From assembly GCF_018982945.1 (NCBI RefSeq), contig NZ_JABRXE010000001.1, forward strand, positions 496,001-560,000: DNA of 64,000 nucleotides, written 5' to 3'. Position numbers and translations under genes: made by a program. Every line of letters begins with the position of its first letter. The first letter of the stretch is position 1. Below are positions 60,667-64,000 of the stretch, one piece after another. Below the pieces are notes generated by a model. It saw only the letters and a list, made by a program, of their open reading frames with translations, did not search any database and was not told where the DNA came from. The stretch comes from Anaerostipes faecalis (lineage in GTDB: Bacteria; Bacillota; Clostridia; Lachnospirales; Lachnospiraceae).

Positions 60667-61485
60667 ATGAAAGAACGTTTAGATGTATTATTAGTAAAAA
60701 AAGGACTGGCCACATCCAGAGAGAAAGCAAAAGCGATTATTATGTCTGGGATTGTTTTTGTGGATGGGCAAAGAGAAGATAAAGCAGGCTCTACTTTTGA
60801 TGAGAGTAAGGAAATTGTAATAAAGGGTAAGACATTGAAATATGTCAGCAGAGGCGGATTAAAACTTGAAAAGGCAATGAAGAACTTTGATATTCAATTG
60901 GAAGGTAAAGTGTGTATGGATGTAGGGGCATCTACTGGAGGATTTACACATTGCATGCTGTTAAATGGAGCTGTAAAAGTTTATTCGGTGGATGTTGGAC
61001 ATGGACAACTTGACTGGAGTCTTAGAAACGATGAGCGTGTAGTATGCATGGAACGAACCAATATGAGATATGTGACCGAGGAGGATATAGATGAACTGGC
61101 TTCTTTTGTATCCATTGATGTATCTTTTATTTCTTTGACCAAAATTCTGCCTGCAGTATATCGTATTCTGGAAAACGGAGGACAGGTTGTTGCGCTGATC
61201 AAACCCCAGTTTGAAGCAGGCAGAGAAAAGGTAGGAAAAAAAGGAGTTGTAAGGGATCCTAAAGTTCATGAAGAAGTGATTGAAAAAATATGCAGTTACG
61301 CTTCTTCTAACGGGTTTAAACTATTACACCTGGATTATTCTCCAATCAAAGGACCAGAAGGAAATATTGAGTATCTGCTTCATATGCAGAAAACAGAAAC
61401 TATGGAAAATGCACACGATCTTGAGAAACAGATTATGAAAGTGGTAGAAGCATCTCATCAGGATTTAGCTAAAAACAAGGAATAG
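60667..61485 (+). CDS. tlyA: TlyA-family rRNA 2'-O-methyltransferase
   Basis: The 272 residues join an N-terminal S4 RNA-binding domain (RLDVLLVKKGLATSREKAKA) to an FtsJ-like SAM methyltransferase domain with VCMDVGASTGGFTHCMLLNG near residue 80 and KPQFEAGREKVGKKGVVRDP near residue 188. Mycobacterial TlyA methylates 16S and 23S rRNA; in Firmicutes the role of YqxC is less clear. It lies in the conserved dxs-tlyA-nadK-argR-recN order. Confidence 0.95.
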   Translation: MKERLDVLLVKKGLATSREKAKAIIMSGIVFVDGQREDKAGSTFDESKEIVIKGKTLKYVSRGGLKLEKAMKNFDIQLEGKVCMDVGASTGGFTHCMLLNGAVKVYSVDVGHGQLDWSLRNDERVVCMERTNMRYVTEEDIDELASFVSIDVSFISLTKILPAVYRILENGGQVVALIKPQFEAGREKVGKKGVVRDPKVHEEVIEKICSYASSNGFKLLHLDYSPIKGPEGNIEYLLHMQKTETMENAHDLEKQIMKVVEASHQDLAKNKE

Positions 61486-61487
61486 AC

Positions 61488-62390
61488 ATGAAGAATTTTT
61501 TAATTTTAACCAATGAAAAGAAAGATCCAGGGCTTAGAATTTCAAAGAGTATTCAGGAATATATTGGGAAATCAGGTGGCACAAGCTATCGGATGTGTGA
61601 TTTTAACAGGGATATTCAGGAGAATATTGGATGTATTACAAAGGATACAGAGTGCGTGATCGTTCTAGGTGGTGATGGTACCATGCTCCATGCAGCCCGG
61701 CTTGTTGTGAAACACGATTTACCGATGGTTGGAGTGAATCTGGGGACTCTTGGTTTTTTAACAGAAATTGAACTGGAAAAATTATATCAGGGACTGGACT
61801 GCCTTTTACATGATAATTTCATCATTGAGCAGCGAATGATGCTGGATGGAGGAGTTATTCACAACAATGAATTAACCTATCATCATTCTGCATTAAATGA
61901 TGTTGTTATTTCTAGAAGCGGGTTTTCCAGGATTATTTCTTATCGCATCATAGTTAATGGGAAACTTTTGGATATATATCCTGCAGATGGAGTTATTATT
62001 TCTACTCCAACCGGGTCTACAGGGTATAATCTATCTGCGGGGGGACCAGTGGTAAATCCAAGTGCCAGTGTAATTTTATTAACTCCAATATGTCCACACA
62101 CAATGAGTGCCAAAAGTATTGTTCTTTCACAGCAGGATGAGATTGAGATTTATATAGAAAATGTCAGTGAAAGTCAGCTGGAGGAAGCATATGTTACGTT
62201 TGATGGGCAGGTTGCCCAGAAACTTCATCCAGGAGATGTATTGAAAGTAAAAACTTCCTATAAGATTGCCAAGGTAATCAAGTTAGAAGGAGATAGTTTT
62301 TATAAAACGCTAAGAATGAAAGTTGGGGGAAGCAATGAAGAAGAAGAGACAGGATGCAATCATAGAATTAATACAGAAATATCCGATTGA
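61488..62390 (+). CDS. nadK: NadK, NAD kinase
   Basis: Phosphorylates NAD+ to NADP+. The 300 residues have the diagnostic VIVLGGDGTMLHAAR near residue 58, GVNLGTLGFLTEIE near residue 82 and SGFSRIISYRI, then STPTGSTGYNLSAGGPVVNP near residue 172. The C-terminus is extended by about 15 residues that overlap argR by 56 bases and is likely dispensable. It starts 2 bases after tlyA. Confidence 0.96.
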   Translation: MKNFLILTNEKKDPGLRISKSIQEYIGKSGGTSYRMCDFNRDIQENIGCITKDTECVIVLGGDGTMLHAARLVVKHDLPMVGVNLGTLGFLTEIELEKLYQGLDCLLHDNFIIEQRMMLDGGVIHNNELTYHHSALNDVVISRSGFSRIISYRIIVNGKLLDIYPADGVIISTPTGSTGYNLSAGGPVVNPSASVILLTPICPHTMSAKSIVLSQQDEIEIYIENVSESQLEEAYVTFDGQVAQKLHPGDVLKVKTSYKIAKVIKLEGDSFYKTLRMKVGGSNEEEETGCNHRINTEISD

Positions 62391-62793
62391 AACACAGGAA
62401 GAATTGCTCTCAAGGCTGAACCATCTGGGATTTAAAACAACACAGGCTACTATTTCAAGAGACATAAGAGAGCTGCAGCTGACAAAACGTCCAGCAGCTA
62501 ATGGGAAACAGACTTATAGTTTGATTAATCAGAATGATAAGACTGCTAAGAGGTATCAGAGGATATTGTCAGAAGCAATCATATCAATGGAACTTGCTGA
62601 AAATATGCTGGTGGTAAAGACTGTTTCCGGTATGGCTATGGCATCTGCGGCAGCATTGGATTCTTTAGAGATTACTGGAATGGTTGGGACGATTGCCGGG
62701 GATGATACTATTATGTGTGTTATGAAAGATAAAAATATTGGAAAATCAGCTATTGCAGAAATAAAACAATGGACAAAGAATACAGAAGAATAA
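62335..62793 (+). CDS. argR: ArgR/AhrC arginine regulator
   Basis: Hexameric arginine-responsive repressor/activator. The 152 residues have an N-terminal winged helix (KRQDAIIELIQKYPIETQEE to TQATISRDIRELQLTK) and a C-terminal arginine-binding domain with LDSLEITGMVGTIAGDDTIM near residue 105. GGGGGA precedes ATG 62335; a TTG 12 bases earlier is the longest option. It may control the argJBD genes at the left of the window, but their control region is outside it. recN follows by 15 bases. Confidence 0.96.
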   Translation: MKKKRQDAIIELIQKYPIETQEELLSRLNHLGFKTTQATISRDIRELQLTKRPAANGKQTYSLINQNDKTAKRYQRILSEAIISMELAENMLVVKTVSGMAMASAAALDSLEITGMVGTIAGDDTIMCVMKDKNIGKSAIAEIKQWTKNTEE

Positions 62794-62808
62794 ACAGAAA
62801 GGCAATTT

Positions 62809-64000
62809 ATGTTACAGTATTTACATGTTAAAAATCTGGCTTTAATTGATGAGGTTGAGATTTCTTTCAATGAACATCTGAATATCCTTACGGGAGAAAC
62901 TGGAGCAGGAAAGTCTATTTTAATTGGTTCCATAGAGAGTGCGTTAGGTAAAAAAGTATCAAAGGATATGATTCGTCCTGGTTCAAAAGAAGCTGTCATT
63001 GAATTGTTATTTTGGACCGATGATCAGAAAATTATTCATGAAATTGAAAGTTTTGATCTGACGGTTGAAGAAGGACAGATTTTTATAAAAAGGGTAATAA
63101 ACGAAAAAAGAAGTATAAATAAGATTAATGATAGTACCGTAACGTTAAATACATTAAGGGAAGTATCACATCGTTTGTTTGATCTTCATGGGCAGCAGGA
63201 ACATCAGACTCTTTTGAAAGAAAAAAATCATTTGGCAATGCTGGATCATTTTCTGGGAACAAAAGAAAAACAGGCTTTAGATAATTGTAAAAAGTTTTAT
63301 AAAAAAATTTCTGATATTTCCAGAGAAATAGATGAATTAGCAATGGATGATCAACAGAGACTAAGGGAAATTGGTTTTCTTGAGCATGAAATTCATGAAA
63401 TTCAGGGAGCTAATCTGGTAAAAGGTGAGGATGAAGAATTAGAACAGATTTATCGGAAAATGGTTCATAGCAGGGAAATCGCAGCCTCTTGTGATGTTGC
63501 AGCACGCTTGACTGGTTACGAGGAAGATATATCCATAGGAAATCAGTTAACGGAAAGTATTCGAAAGCTTCAGGAAGTCAGTCATCTTGATAAAGAGGTC
63601 ATGGGATATTATGAACAACTGCTCCAGATAGAAGATTTGTTAAGCGGATTTCATCAGGAGATTACAGGATATATGGACCAGATGGAGTTTGATGACCAGA
63701 CGTATTTTGAAACAGAGGAACGATTGAACATTATTAACGGATTAAAAGATAAATATGGTTCAACTATAGATGCTGTTTTACAATATGAGAATAATGCAAT
63801 GGAGCGCCTTGAGGTTCTTCAGGATGCAGAAAATAGAATAGAGGAACTGAAGAGAAAGAGACATAAAGCAGAAGAATCCTATAATGCAGAAGCATTGAGA
63901 TTGTCTTTGGCAAGAAAAACAATTGCTAAAAAGCTACAAAAGGATATAATGGGTGCTTTAGAAGATTTGAATTTCTTATCTGTTGTTTTTGAGATTCAGG
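62809..64000 (+). CDS. recN: RecN, DNA repair ATPase (3' end missing)
   Basis: SMC-like protein acting early at double-strand breaks. The 397 residues in the window include the N-terminal Walker A NILTGETGAGKSILIGSIES near residue 26, the HGQQEHQTLLKEKNHLAMLD block near residue 128 and the start of the long coiled coil. The Walker B half lies beyond the right edge. Pairing with argR is conserved in Firmicutes. Confidence 0.97.
   Translation, partial: MLQYLHVKNLALIDEVEISFNEHLNILTGETGAGKSILIGSIESALGKKVSKDMIRPGSKEAVIELLFWTDDQKIIHEIESFDLTVEEGQIFIKRVINEKRSINKINDSTVTLNTLREVSHRLFDLHGQQEHQTLLKEKNHLAMLDHFLGTKEKQALDNCKKFYKKISDISREIDELAMDDQQRLREIGFLEHEIHEIQGANLVKGEDEELEQIYRKMVHSREIAASCDVAARLTGYEEDISIGNQLTESIRKLQEVSHLDKEVMGYYEQLLQIEDLLSGFHQEITGYMDQMEFDDQTYFETEERLNIINGLKDKYGSTIDAVLQYENNAMERLEVLQDAENRIEELKRKRHKAEESYNAEALRLSLARKTIAKKLQKDIMGALEDLNFLSVVFEIQ

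Overview
The window is a gene-dense, low-GC chromosomal segment of an endospore-forming anaerobic member of Clostridia. It is most likely Lachnospiraceae (a Blautia/Dorea-like organism). The evidence is the spoIIIAA-AH operon, gpr-spoIIP, rex, HemZ, small DUF6512/DUF6774-type proteins, strong GGAGG ribosome sites and TTGACA-N17-TATAAT promoters. Species cannot be fixed from the sequence alone. No transposase, integrase, prophage, CRISPR array or rRNA operon was seen. Nearly everything is core genome, with one small accessory patch at about 27.6-31.8 kb and one unusual palindromic non-coding stretch at 25.56-25.93 kb.

Layout. 1-3.5 kb: arginine biosynthesis (argJ, cut by the window edge, then argB and argD) and a small DMT-type membrane protein. 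3.5-10 kb: a co-oriented run of ComEA-like lipoprotein, response regulator, histidine kinase, GerMN lipoprotein, ComEC and holA. 10-15.6 kb: rpsT (reverse), the sporulation pair gpr-spoIIP, lepA and hemW. 15.6-19.5 kb (reverse): subtilisin-like protease, family 2 glycosyltransferase and ABC-F protein. 19.6-23.8 kb: rex-acpS-nnr-alr-mazF. 23.8-27.6 kb: CBS-domain protein, YebC, the palindromic array, a YugP-type protease and RNase H. 27.6-32.7 kb: tRNA-Arg(CCG), small proteins, a thioesterase, two incomplete RlmH-like proteins and a DUF2156 protein.

32.7-44.7 kb: pyrBI, then rel-MBL hydrolase-hemZ-HD-GYP-hisS, a flavin reductase, and aspS-ACT protein-glyA. 44.8-50 kb: an L,D-transpeptidase, AraC regulator plus LUD protein (reverse), and a topoisomerase III. 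50.1-54.9 kb: the complete eight-gene spoIIIA operon behind a candidate sigma-E promoter. 54.9-64 kb: asp23-nusB-xseA-DUF4186-xseB-ispA-dxs-tlyA-nadK-argR-recN. This follows the order known in Bacillus except for the DUF4186 gene between the two exonuclease VII genes. recN runs off the right edge.

The points most worth a second look are: (i) the array of nested perfect palindromes directly after yebC, which looks like one or more structured RNAs or a palindromic mobile repeat; (ii) two RlmH-family proteins 0.8 kb apart with complementary defects, one without the C-terminal catalytic tail and one with the tail but without the SAM-binding glycine motif; (iii) a two-component system plus GerMN lipoprotein sandwiched between comEA and comEC; (iv) a MazF toxin without an antitoxin gene; and (v) very small proteins with good ribosome sites at 28.4-29.5 kb.
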